A stretch of DNA of 60,762 nt from Bradyrhizobium jicamae (GTDB lineage Bacteria > Pseudomonadota > Alphaproteobacteria > Rhizobiales > Xanthobacteraceae), in the NCBI RefSeq assembly GCF_018130215.1, contig NZ_JAFCKQ010000048.1:1-60762 (forward strand), written 5' to 3'. The translations under genes and the position numbers were made by a program. Within the stretch, counting starts at the first letter, position 1; each line of letters opens with the position of its first letter. The notes below the pieces were generated by a model. The model did no database searches. It saw only the letters and a program-made list of their open reading frames with translations, and was not told the DNA's origin. Positions 8,555 to 18,803 of this stretch are shown in pieces.

Positions 8555-10069
8555 TTATTGGACGACCAACGACGCTGCCTTCACGGCAGTCACGGCGGTA
8601 TTGTAATTGTTGACGATCTGCTGCACCGAGGCCGCCGACATGTCGAGCACCGGCTTCGGATAGACACCGAACAGGATGGTCAGCGCGACCAGCGGGAACA
8701 GCGTCAGGCATTCGCGGTAGGTGAGATCCTTCATGCTCATCAGTGCCGGCTTGACCAGCGCCCCGAACACGATCTTGCGGTAGAGCCAGAGCGCATAGCC
8801 CGCCGACAGGATCACGCCCGTGGTGGCGAAGAACACCGTCGGCAGCGACACCTTGAAGGTGCCGAGCAGCGTCATGAACTCGCCGATGAAGCCGGAGGTG
8901 CCGGGCAGACCGACATTGGCCATGGTGAAGACCATGAACACCAGCGCATAGAGCGGCATCCGGTTGACGAGGCCGCCATAGGCCGCGATCTCGCGGGTGT
9001 GCATGCGGTCGTAGACGATGCCGACGCAGAGGAACAGCGCGCCCGAGACGATGCCGTGCGAGATCATCTGGAACATGCCGCCGGCGACGCCCTGCGTCGT
9101 CACCGCGAAGATGCCCATGGTGACGAAGCCCATATGCGCGACCGAGGAGTACGCGATCAGCTTCTTCATGTCCTCCTGCATCAGCGCCACCAGCGAGGTG
9201 TAGATGATGGCGATGACCGAGAGCGTGAACACGAACGGCGCGAAGTCGTGCGAGGCCAGCGGGAACATCGGCAACGAGAAGCGCAGGAAGCCGTAGCCGC
9301 CCATCTTCAGCAGGATCGCGGCCAGGATCACCGAGCCCGCGGTCGGCGCCTCGACGTGCGCGTCGGGCAGCCAGGTGTGCACCGGCCACATCGGCATCTT
9401 CACCGCGAACGAGGCGAAGAAGGCCAGCCACGCCCAGGTCTGCAGTCCGCGCGGCACCGCGGTGTGCATCAGGGTCGGGATGTCGGTGGTGCCGGCGTTC
9501 CAGTACAGCGCCATGATGGCGAGCAGCATCAGCACCGAGCCGAGCAGCGTGTAGAGGAAGAACTTGAACGAGGCATAGACCCGCCGCGGACCGCCCCAGA
9601 CGCCGATGATCAGGAACATCGGGATCAGGCCACCCTCGAAGAACAGATAGAACAGCACGAGGTCGAGCGCCGAGAAGGTGCCGACCATCAGCGTTTCCAG
9701 GATCAGGAACGCCATCATGTATTCGCTGACGCGGCTCGTGATCGCCTTCCAGCTCGCGATGATGCAGAACGGCATGATCGCGGTGGTCAGGATGATCAGC
9801 GGCAGCGAAATGCCGTCGATGCCCATGTGATAGTTGATGCCGGTGGCGAGCCAGGACGTCTTCTCGACGAACTGGAAGTCGCTCGAGGCCGGGTCGAAGC
9901 GCGCGACGAGGATCAGCGAGGCCGCGAAGGTCACAACCGTGACCCAGAACGCGGTCCAGCGTGCCGTTTTGCTGGCGGTCTCATCACCGCCCCGAGCCAT
10001 CAGATAGATCAGGATGGCGCCGAAGGCCGGCAGGAAGGTGACGACGGATAGGATTGGCCAGGTTGTCAT
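8555..10069 (-). CDS. nuoM: NADH-quinone oxidoreductase subunit M
   Basis: 504 residues, antiporter-like membrane subunit of complex I and part of the proton pump. Family markers are YHMGIDGISLPLIILT near residue 80, the conserved glutamate in FYLFFEGGLIPMFLIIGVWG, KMPMWPVHTWLPDAHVEAPT and AYSSVAHMGFVTMGIF. The start ATG at 10069 overlaps the nuoL stop by one base (TAATG), showing coupled translation. The family's usual length supports this start over a longer reading frame extending into nuoL. Confidence 0.96.
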   Translation of the reverse strand: MTTWPILSVVTFLPAFGAILIYLMARGGDETASKTARWTAFWVTVVTFAASLILVARFDPASSDFQFVEKTSWLATGINYHMGIDGISLPLIILTTAIMPFCIIASWKAITSRVSEYMMAFLILETLMVGTFSALDLVLFYLFFEGGLIPMFLIIGVWGGPRRVYASFKFFLYTLLGSVLMLLAIMALYWNAGTTDIPTLMHTAVPRGLQTWAWLAFFASFAVKMPMWPVHTWLPDAHVEAPTAGSVILAAILLKMGGYGFLRFSLPMFPLASHDFAPFVFTLSVIAIIYTSLVALMQEDMKKLIAYSSVAHMGFVTMGIFAVTTQGVAGGMFQMISHGIVSGALFLCVGIVYDRMHTREIAAYGGLVNRMPLYALVFMVFTMANVGLPGTSGFIGEFMTLLGTFKVSLPTVFFATTGVILSAGYALWLYRKIVFGALVKPALMSMKDLTYRECLTLFPLVALTILFGVYPKPVLDMSAASVQQIVNNYNTAVTAVKAASLVVQ

Positions 10070-12156
10070 TACTGGCCTCCCAAGCCGAACATGAACCAGG
10101 TGATCAATCCGGCGGCCCCGATCAGCATCGCGAAGGCGTAGTGATAGAGGTAGCCGGTCTGCAACTTGACGACGTTGCGGGTGACGTCGAGCACGCGGGC
10201 CGAGACGCCGTCGGGACCCAACCCGTCGATGACGAAGCCGTCGCCCTTCTTCCAGAGCTGGTAGCCGATCCACTTGGCGGGGCGCACGAAGATCAGGTCG
10301 TACAGCTCGTCGAAGTACCATTTGTTGAGCAGGAACTGGTACAGCATCGGCTGCTGCTTCGCGAGTTCGACCGGCAGATACGGCCTGCGGATGTAGAACA
10401 TGTAGGAGACGAACAGGCCGAGCACCATCATCACGGTCGGCAGCGGCGCGAGCCAGCCCGGAATCTCCTCCATGCCTTCGAGGATATGCGGGTTCATCTT
10501 GACGGATTCGCGGAAGAACTCCTCGACGCCGTGCGGGCTGACGAACAGCTCCTTGAACGGGAAACCGGAAAGGATCGAGCCCGCCGCGAGCACGCCGATC
10601 GGGACAAGCATCCACATCGGGCTCTCATGCGCCGCCTCGTAATGCTCCTGGTCGTGCGGCTCGCCGAAGAAGGTCTTGAAGATCAGGCGCCACGAATAGA
10701 ACGAGGTCAGGCCGGCGGCCGCGACCGTCAAGAGGTAGGCGTAGACCGCGAACGGGTTGTGCGCGGCATAGGCCGACTCGATGATCGCATCCTTGGAGAA
10801 GTAGCCGGCGAACAGCGGGAAGCCGGTCAGCGCCAGCGTGCCGACGCACATCACCGCAAACGTGTACGGGATCTTGCGCCACAGGCCGCCCATGTTGCGG
10901 ATGTCCTGCTCGTGATGCATCGCATAGATAACCGAGCCCGACCCCAGGAACAGCAGCGCCTTGAAGAAGGCGTGAGTGAACAGATGGAACATGCCGACCG
11001 AATAGGCCCCCGCTCCCATCGCCACGAACATGTAGCCGAGCTGCGAACAGGTCGAATAGGCGACGATCCGCTTGATGTCGTTCTGCACGAGGCCGACGGT
11101 TGCGGCGAAGAACGCCGTGGTCGCTCCGAAGAACATCACCACCGCCTGCGCGGTCGGTGACAGCTCGAACAGCGGCGACAGCCGCGCCACCATGAAGACG
11201 CCGGCGGTCACCATGGTCGCGGCGTGGATCAGCGCCGACACCGGGGTCGGGCCTTCCATCGCGTCCGGCAACCAGGTGTGCAGCAGGAACTGCGCCGACT
11301 TGCCCATCGCGCCCATGAACAGCAGGCAGCAGGTCAGGGTCATTGCGTCGGCCTGCCAGCCGAAGAAGTCGATGGTCTTGCCGGTGAGGCCCGGCGCGGC
11401 ATGGAAGATGGTCTCGAAGTCGGTCGAGCCGATCAGCGCGAAGACCGCGAAGATGCCGAGCGCGAAGCCGAAATCGCCGACGCGGTTGACCACGAAGGCC
11501 TTGATCGCGGCGGCATTCGCCGACGGCTTCTGGTACCAGAAGCCGATCAGCAGATAGCTCGCGAGGCCCACGCCCTCCCAGCCGAAGAACAGCTGCACCA
11601 AATTGTCGGCCGTCACCAGCATCAGCATCGCGAAGGTGAACAGCGAGAGATAGCCGAAGAAGCGCGGCCGGTACGGATCCTCGTCCATGTAGCCGATGGA
11701 ATAGAGGTGGACCAGCGAGGACACCGTGTTGACCACGACCAGCATGACGGCGGTCAGCGTGTCGACCCGCAGGGTCCAGGACACCTGGAGGTCGCCAGAG
11801 TTGATCCAGGGCAGCAGCACGACACGGGCGTCGTGGTGCATGAAGCCGACATCGACCAGCGTGAACCAGGACAGTGCCGCCGACACGAACAGCAGGCCGG
11901 TGGTGATCAGTTCGGCCAGCCGCGAGCCGGCCGCGGCCGGCTCGGAGACGTGGTGGTCATCGTGGCCATGATCGTCATGGGCGTGATCGTCATGCCCGTG
12001 ATCGTCGTGAGCGACGGCTGCATGGGCGTCGCCGTGCGCGTCGTCGTGGTGATCGACGGTATCGCCGCTCGGGTTGCGCGCATGCGCACCGGCCAGCGAG
12101 ATGATCCCTGCGAGGATGGCGCCCAGCAGAGGCAGGAAAACGATTGCCTGTATCAT
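10069..12156 (-). CDS. nuoL: NADH-quinone oxidoreductase subunit L, with His/Asp-rich insert
   Basis: 695 residues, the largest antiporter-like subunit of complex I. The core motifs LRVDTLTAVMLVVVNTVSSL, FGWEGVGLASYLLIGFWY and HTWLPDAMEGPTPVSALIHA are intact. The long lateral C-terminal helix region is present. Between helix 1 (residues about 3-23) and helix 2 (about 80-97) there is a 45-residue polar insert. Residues 32-69 contain 13 histidines and 13 aspartates arranged as HDDH and HGHDDH units, which looks metal-binding. Without it the length would be close to the usual 640-660. It lies 7 bases after nuoK. Confidence 0.96.
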   Translation of the reverse strand: MIQAIVFLPLLGAILAGIISLAGAHARNPSGDTVDHHDDAHGDAHAAVAHDDHGHDDHAHDDHGHDDHHVSEPAAAGSRLAELITTGLLFVSAALSWFTLVDVGFMHHDARVVLLPWINSGDLQVSWTLRVDTLTAVMLVVVNTVSSLVHLYSIGYMDEDPYRPRFFGYLSLFTFAMLMLVTADNLVQLFFGWEGVGLASYLLIGFWYQKPSANAAAIKAFVVNRVGDFGFALGIFAVFALIGSTDFETIFHAAPGLTGKTIDFFGWQADAMTLTCCLLFMGAMGKSAQFLLHTWLPDAMEGPTPVSALIHAATMVTAGVFMVARLSPLFELSPTAQAVVMFFGATTAFFAATVGLVQNDIKRIVAYSTCSQLGYMFVAMGAGAYSVGMFHLFTHAFFKALLFLGSGSVIYAMHHEQDIRNMGGLWRKIPYTFAVMCVGTLALTGFPLFAGYFSKDAIIESAYAAHNPFAVYAYLLTVAAAGLTSFYSWRLIFKTFFGEPHDQEHYEAAHESPMWMLVPIGVLAAGSILSGFPFKELFVSPHGVEEFFRESVKMNPHILEGMEEIPGWLAPLPTVMMVLGLFVSYMFYIRRPYLPVELAKQQPMLYQFLLNKWYFDELYDLIFVRPAKWIGYQLWKKGDGFVIDGLGPDGVSARVLDVTRNVVKLQTGYLYHYAFAMLIGAAGLITWFMFGLGGQ

Positions 12157-12163
12157 TGCTGGA

Positions 12164-12472
12164 CTAGCCCTTCATCAGATTGACGTCTTCAACCGCGATC
12201 GAGCCGCGGTTGCGGAAATAGGTCACCAGCACGGCGAGGCCGATCGCGGCCTCGGCCGCGGCCACCGTCAGCACCAGGAGCGCAAACACCTGGCCCACGA
12301 TGTCGCCGAGGAAGGTCGAGAAAGCCACCAGGTTGATGTTGACCGAGAGCAGGATCAGTTCGATCGACATCAGGATGACGATGATGTTCTTGCGGTTGAG
12401 GAAGATGCCGAGGATCCCGAGCGTGAACAGGATCGCGCCGACCGCCAGATAGTGCCCGAGCCCGATCGTCAT
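12164..12472 (-). CDS. nuoK: NADH-quinone oxidoreductase subunit K
   Basis: 102 residues with three membrane helices, the MrpC-like proton-channel subunit. Conserved membrane glutamates are in VILMSIELILLSVNINLV and in LTVAAAEAAIGLAVLV. The ATG at 12472 overlaps the nuoJ stop in an ATGA arrangement and gives the family length; an alternative start nine bases upstream is less likely. Confidence 0.96.
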   Translation of the reverse strand: MTIGLGHYLAVGAILFTLGILGIFLNRKNIIVILMSIELILLSVNINLVAFSTFLGDIVGQVFALLVLTVAAAEAAIGLAVLVTYFRNRGSIAVEDVNLMKG

Positions 12473-13107
12473 TTCACCCACTCCGCCGCGTCGGCGTCCT
12501 GAAGGCCCTGCCCCGACGCCACCTTGCGCAGCGCCATCGCCAGTTCGGGCGTGCGCGCGTTCTGCACGTTGATGTTCTGCCGCTTGACCTTCGCCTTGTG
12601 GCGCAGCGTCAGCACGATGGCGCCGATCATCGCAACCAGCAGCACCATGCCCGCGAGCTGGAAGTAATAGACGTACTTCGTATAGAGCACGAGGCCGAGC
12701 GCCTCGGTGTTGCTGACATTGGTCGGGATCGCCGCCGTGATGGTCTTGGCGACCTTCGGGTTGATCACCCAGGCGCCGACCACGAGCAAGAGCTCGAACA
12801 TGAAGATGCCGCCGATCACGATTCCGATCGGCAGGTACTGGATGAAGCCCTCGCGCAGCTCGACGAAATCGACGTCGAGCATCATGATCACGAACAGGAA
12901 CAGCACCGCGACCGCGCCGACATAGACCACGATCAGCATCATGCCGAGGAATTCGGCGCCCATCAGGATGAACAGCCCGGCGGCGTTGACGAACGCCAGG
13001 ATCAGGAACAGCACGGAGTGCACGGGATTGCGCGAGACGATCACCATGACCGCCGACGCCACGCAGACGGTGGCAAACAGATAGAAGAACAGCGCCGGAA
13101 GGATCAT
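12469..13107 (-). CDS. nuoJ: NADH-quinone oxidoreductase subunit J
   Basis: 212 residues, five predicted helices, complex I membrane subunit. Helix 3 carries the family signature AEFLGMMLIVVYVGAVAVLFLFVIMML, whose pi-bulge is linked to coupling in the family. The polar C-terminal tail of about 45 residues (RHKAKVKRQ onward) is typical of alphaproteobacteria. It follows nuoI by 9 bases and overlaps nuoK by 4. Confidence 0.95.
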   Translation of the reverse strand: MILPALFFYLFATVCVASAVMVIVSRNPVHSVLFLILAFVNAAGLFILMGAEFLGMMLIVVYVGAVAVLFLFVIMMLDVDFVELREGFIQYLPIGIVIGGIFMFELLLVVGAWVINPKVAKTITAAIPTNVSNTEALGLVLYTKYVYYFQLAGMVLLVAMIGAIVLTLRHKAKVKRQNINVQNARTPELAMALRKVASGQGLQDADAAEWVK

Positions 13108-13116
13108 GCCCTCACC

Positions 13117-13611
13117 TCACCGGTACGGCGCGTCGAGCGCGATCGACTTCGCAATCTCGCGCTCCCAGCGGTCGCCATTGGCGAGCAGCTTGGCCTTGTC
13201 ATAGAACAGCTCCTCGCGGGTCTCGGTCGCGAACTCGAAATTCGGGCCCTCGACGATGGCGTCCACCGGGCAAGCCTCCTGGCACAGCCCGCAATAGATG
13301 CACTTCACCATGTCGATGTCGTAGCGCACGGTGCGGCGGGTGCCGTCGTTGCGGCGCGGACCGGCCTCGATCGTGATCGCCTGCGCGGGGCAGATCGCCT
13401 CGCAAAGCTTGCAGGCGATGCAGCGTTCCTCGCCGTTCGGATAGCGGCGCAACGCGTGCTCGCCGCGGAAGCGCGGCGAGATCGGGCCCTTCTCGAAGGG
13501 ATAGTTCAGCGTCGGCTTCGGCTTGAAGAAATAGCGCATGGCGAGGACGAACGCCGATACGAATTCCGACAGGAGCAGCGAGCGGGCGGTTGCGTTGACA
13601 TTGACACTCAT
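13117..13611 (-). CDS. nuoI: NADH-quinone oxidoreductase subunit I
   Basis: 164 residues. The 8-iron ferredoxin-like subunit that carries clusters N6a and N6b to quinone-reducing NuoB. Two complete CxxCxxCxxxCP motifs are seen: C64, C67, C70, C74 and C104, C107, C110, C114. An N-terminal amphipathic helix (about 11-30) docks it to the membrane arm. Seven bases separate it from nuoH. Confidence 0.97.
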   Translation of the reverse strand: MSVNVNATARSLLLSEFVSAFVLAMRYFFKPKPTLNYPFEKGPISPRFRGEHALRRYPNGEERCIACKLCEAICPAQAITIEAGPRRNDGTRRTVRYDIDMVKCIYCGLCQEACPVDAIVEGPNFEFATETREELFYDKAKLLANGDRWEREIAKSIALDAPYR

Positions 13612-13618
13612 GACGGCC

Positions 13619-14689
13619 TCACTTCGGCGCGATGCCGGCGAATTGCAGCACAGCGGCCACGATCACCACCATCGCCAGCGACAGCGGCAGGAACACCTTC
13701 CAGCCGAGCCGCATCAGTTGATCGTAGCGGTAGCGCGGCACGATCGCCTTCGCCATCGCGAACAGGAAGAACATGAAGAACACCTTCAGGGCGAACCACA
13801 CGATGCCCGGGATCCAGGTGAACGGCGGCAGCGCCACCGGCGGCAGCCAGCCGCCCAGGAACATGATCGTCGCCAGCGCGCACATCGTGGTGATCGCGAC
13901 ATACTCGCCGAGCATGAACAGCAGATACGGCGTCGAGCCGTATTCGGTCATGAAGCCCGCGACCAGTTCGGATTCGGCTTCCACGAGGTCGAACGGCGGA
14001 CGGTTGGTTTCCGCCAGCGACGAGACGTAGAACACCACGAACATCGGGAACAGCGGCCAGACATACCAGTTCAGGATGGTGAGCTGCGGCAGGCCGATCA
14101 GGCTGCCGATCCCTCGGGTGTTCTGCGCCTCCACCACGGCCGACAGGTTCAGCGAGCCGACGCAGAGCAGCACCGTGATGATCACGAAGCCGATCGAGAC
14201 CTCGTAGGACACCATCTGCGCCGCCGAGCGCAGCGCGGCCAGGAACGGATATTTCGAGTTCGACGACCAGCCGGCCATGATGATGCCGTAGACCGACAGC
14301 GAGGAGATCGCGAAGATGTAGAGGACGCCGACATTGATGTCCGAGATCACCCAGCCGAGATCCATCGGGATCACGGCCCAGGCGGCGAGCGCCAGGATGC
14401 AGGACACCAGTGGCGCCAGCAGGAACACGCCCTTGTTGGCGCTGTCAGGGATGGTCGGCTCCTTCAGCACGAACTTCAGCAGATCGGCGAAGGATTGCAG
14501 CAGTCCGAACGGCCCGACCACGTTGGGGCCGCGGCGGATCTGCACCGCCGCCCAGATCTTGCGGTCGGCGAGCAGGATGTAGGCGATCGCGATCAGGAGC
14601 ACGACCAGCACCAGCAGGCTCTCCGCGACCATGATGATCAGCGGCCAGAGGAAGCCGGTCCAGAACGAGCTTGCGAAGAATTCAGCCAT
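13619..14689 (-). CDS. nuoH: NADH-quinone oxidoreductase subunit H
   Basis: 356 residues with about eight membrane helices. It forms the quinone-binding cavity joining the membrane and peripheral arms. Signatures are RRGPNVVGPFGLLQSFADLLK near residue 52, AETNRPPFDLVEAESELVAG near 226 and the C-terminal PRYRYDQLMRLGWK. The length is normal and the gene is 10 bases after nuoG. Confidence 0.97.
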   Translation of the reverse strand: MAEFFASSFWTGFLWPLIIMVAESLLVLVVLLIAIAYILLADRKIWAAVQIRRGPNVVGPFGLLQSFADLLKFVLKEPTIPDSANKGVFLLAPLVSCILALAAWAVIPMDLGWVISDINVGVLYIFAISSLSVYGIIMAGWSSNSKYPFLAALRSAAQMVSYEVSIGFVIITVLLCVGSLNLSAVVEAQNTRGIGSLIGLPQLTILNWYVWPLFPMFVVFYVSSLAETNRPPFDLVEAESELVAGFMTEYGSTPYLLFMLGEYVAITTMCALATIMFLGGWLPPVALPPFTWIPGIVWFALKVFFMFFLFAMAKAIVPRYRYDQLMRLGWKVFLPLSLAMVVIVAAVLQFAGIAPK

Positions 14690-14699
14690 CAGGTCACGC

Positions 14700-16775
14700 T
14701 CACTCCGCTGCCGTCAGCATTCGGCCCGACGCCAGCCGCGAGCATTCCGCCATCACGGCAGAGGCCCGCGCGATCGGGTTGGTCAGATAGAAATCCTCGA
14801 CTGTCGCCTTGAACGCCGCCTTGTCGACGCTGCCGCCCTTGCCCGCCAGCGCCTTGACCTGGTCGGCCGTGCCGGCCTCGATCTGGTCGAGCCGCATCAG
14901 ATGCGGATGCGCCCTGAAGATCGCCTGGCGCAGCGCCTGCAGCGAGTCGAACGGCAGCTTCCTGCCGAGCACGTCGGACAGCGCGCGGATGATCGCCCAG
15001 TCCTCGCGGGCCTCGCCCGGCGGGAACGCGGCGCGGCTTGCCATCTGCACCCGCCCCTCGGTGTTGACGAAGATGCCGGACTTCTCGGTGTAGGCGGCGG
15101 CCGGCAGGATGACGTCGGCACGATGCGCGCCGCGGTCGCCATGGGTGCCGATGTAGACGACGAAGGTGCCGTCCGGCACGGTGACCTCGTCGGCGCCGAG
15201 CAGGAACAGCACGTCGAGCGTGCCGAACGTGGTCATCTGCGGCGCCGTCAGGCTGCCGGCCGAGGCGGCAAAGCCGATGTCCAGCGCGCCGGCGCGCGAG
15301 GCCGTGTCCTGCAACACCGCAAAGCCGTTCCAGCCGTCCTTGAGCGCTCCGACATCGACGGCGAGCTTGGCCGCCTGGGCCAGCACCGCGGCACCGTCAT
15401 GCCGTGTATAGGCACCGGCGCCGACCAGGATGATCGGATGCTTGGCGTTCTTGAGCACGTCAGCGAAGGAATGCTTGCCGGCGACGAGATCGGCCAGCGT
15501 GTCGGTGCCGGCGCCGAGATAGTCGTGGGGATAGGTGAATTCCGCCTTGGCGCCGATCAGGCCGACCTTGAGCCCGCCGCTCCGCCACCGCTTGCGGATC
15601 CGCGCATTCAGCACGGCCGCTTCCTTGCGCGGATGCGAGCCGATGATCAGCAGCGCATCGGCCTGGTCGATCCCTGTAATCGCCGGGTTGAAGATGTACG
15701 AGCCGCGGCCGGCCTTCGGATCGAAGGCGTCGCCGCCCTGCACAGCCAGATTGGCCGAGCCGAACTTCGCAAGCAGCTCCTTCAGCGCAAACATCTCCTC
15801 GACCGCGGCGAGATCGCCGGCGATGGCGCCGATCCGCTTGCCGTCGCTGCGGCCGGTCCTGGCGGCGATCGCGGCAAACGCTTCCTGCCACGAGGCCTGC
15901 TTGAGCTGGCCGTTCTCGCGCACATAGGGTCGGTCGAGGCGCTGCGTGCGCAGGCCATCGACGACGTGGCGCGTCTTGTCGGAGATCCACTCCTCGTTAA
16001 CAGCCTCGTTGATGCGCGGCAGGATGCGCATCACCTCGCGGCCGCGGGTGTCGACGCGGATCGCGGATCCGACGCCGTCCATGACATCGACCGACTGCGT
16101 CTTGCCGAGTTCCCAGGGCCTCGCCGCGAAAGCATAGGGCTTCGAGGTCAGCGCGCCGACCGGGCAGATGTCGACGAGATTGCCCTGCAGCTCCGAGGAG
16201 AGCGCGGACTCCAGATAGGTGGTGATCTCCATGTCCTCGCCGCGGCCGGTCGCACCCATTTCCGGCGCGCCGCACACCTCGGCGGAGAAGCGGACGCAGC
16301 GCGTGCACTGGATGCAGCGGTTCATCGAGGTCTTGACCAGCGCGCCGAGATACTTGTCCTCGACCGCCCGCTTGTTCTCGGCGAAGCGGCTGGTGTCGAC
16401 ACCATAGCCCATCGCCTGGTCCTGCAGATCGCACTCGCCGCCCTGGTCGCAGATCGGGCAGTCCAGCGGATGGTTGATCAGCAGGAACTCCATCACGCCT
16501 TCGCGCGCCTTCTTCACCATCGGTGAACGGGTCGAGATTTCCGGCGGCTCGCCCTTCGGGCCCGGACGGCAGTCGCGCACACCCCAGGCGCAGCTCGCCA
16601 CCGGCTTCGGGCCGCCCTTCACCTCGACGAGGCACATCCGGCAATTGCCGGCGATCGACAGCCGCTCGTGATAGCAGAAGCGCGGAATCTCGGCGCCGGC
16701 CGCCTCGCACGCCTGCAGCAGCGTGTACTCCGGCGGCACATCGATCTCTTTGCCATCGATGATGATCTTGGTCAT
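14700..16775 (-). CDS. nuoG: NADH-quinone oxidoreductase subunit G
   Basis: 691 residues, the 75-kDa-type iron-sulfur subunit of the NADH dehydrogenase arm. The N-terminal 2Fe-2S ligands are C34, C45, C48 and C62. The His-Cys 4Fe-4S motif is HPLDCPICDQGGECDLQD, and a further 4Fe-4S site is RCIQCTRCVRF with DICPVGALTSKPY. A molybdopterin-oxidoreductase-like domain follows, without catalytic function in complex I. The ATG at 16775 starts the typical MTKIIIDGKEI sequence. Four bases separate it from nuoF. Confidence 0.96.
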   Translation of the reverse strand: MTKIIIDGKEIDVPPEYTLLQACEAAGAEIPRFCYHERLSIAGNCRMCLVEVKGGPKPVASCAWGVRDCRPGPKGEPPEISTRSPMVKKAREGVMEFLLINHPLDCPICDQGGECDLQDQAMGYGVDTSRFAENKRAVEDKYLGALVKTSMNRCIQCTRCVRFSAEVCGAPEMGATGRGEDMEITTYLESALSSELQGNLVDICPVGALTSKPYAFAARPWELGKTQSVDVMDGVGSAIRVDTRGREVMRILPRINEAVNEEWISDKTRHVVDGLRTQRLDRPYVRENGQLKQASWQEAFAAIAARTGRSDGKRIGAIAGDLAAVEEMFALKELLAKFGSANLAVQGGDAFDPKAGRGSYIFNPAITGIDQADALLIIGSHPRKEAAVLNARIRKRWRSGGLKVGLIGAKAEFTYPHDYLGAGTDTLADLVAGKHSFADVLKNAKHPIILVGAGAYTRHDGAAVLAQAAKLAVDVGALKDGWNGFAVLQDTASRAGALDIGFAASAGSLTAPQMTTFGTLDVLFLLGADEVTVPDGTFVVYIGTHGDRGAHRADVILPAAAYTEKSGIFVNTEGRVQMASRAAFPPGEAREDWAIIRALSDVLGRKLPFDSLQALRQAIFRAHPHLMRLDQIEAGTADQVKALAGKGGSVDKAAFKATVEDFYLTNPIARASAVMAECSRLASGRMLTAAE

Positions 16776-16779
16776 GTCT

Positions 16780-18105
<1,326 letters not shown>

Positions 18106-18150
18106 TCTCAAAACTTTCCGAGCATCAACGGTTGAGTTGGGAGTAACGCA

Positions 18151-18762
18151 TCAGGTGGTTTCCTTCAGCGTGGTCGGTCCACCGGCCGGCGCCGAGAACT
18201 GGCGGTCGATCTGCGGGCCGGGCTTCGGCGGATTGCCGGCGGCAAAGCCGTCGAGCACCTTGCCGAAGCTCTCCTTGGTCAGGTCCTCATAGGTGTCCTT
18301 CCAGATCAGGACCATCGGTGCGTTCACGCAGGCGCCGAGGCACTCGACCTCCTCCCACGAGAAGTTGCCGTCCCTCGACAGCTGGAACGGATCGTGATGG
18401 ATGCGATGCTGGCACACCTCGATCAGGTCGGCAGCGCCGCGCAGCCGGCACGGCGTGGTGCCGCAGACCTGCACATGCGCCTTCTTGCCGACCGGCGAGA
18501 GCTGGAACATGGTGTAGAAGGTTGCGATCTCCAGCATGCGGATGTGCGGCATCTCCAGGAGGTCGGCAACGGCGCGGATCGCAGCCTCCGAAACCCAGCC
18601 GTCGTGCTGCTCCTGGACGCGCCAGAGGATCGCGATCGCCGCCGAGGCCTGGCGGCCGGGCGGATATTTCGTGATTTCCTTCTTCGCCCAAGCGAGATTC
18701 TCGTCCGTGAACGTGAAGCTCGCGGGTTGCAGTTCCTTCGGGGCAAGGCGGCGGACGGACAT
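18151..18762 (-). CDS. nuoE: NADH-quinone oxidoreductase subunit E
   Basis: 203 residues, thioredoxin-like 2Fe-2S (N1a) subunit. Ligands C100, C105, C141 and C145 form the Cx4C and Cx3C pairs (CGTTPC, CLGAC). The C-terminal 30 residues are a proline-rich extension (GNPPKPGPQIDRQF) common in Bradyrhizobiaceae. It lies 41 bases after nuoD. Confidence 0.96.
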   Translation of the reverse strand: MSVRRLAPKELQPASFTFTDENLAWAKKEITKYPPGRQASAAIAILWRVQEQHDGWVSEAAIRAVADLLEMPHIRMLEIATFYTMFQLSPVGKKAHVQVCGTTPCRLRGAADLIEVCQHRIHHDPFQLSRDGNFSWEEVECLGACVNAPMVLIWKDTYEDLTKESFGKVLDGFAAGNPPKPGPQIDRQFSAPAGGPTTLKETT

Positions 18763-18803
18763 CGTTCAAACTCTCATTGCACGCGGTGCGGATGCTGACA
18801 TCA

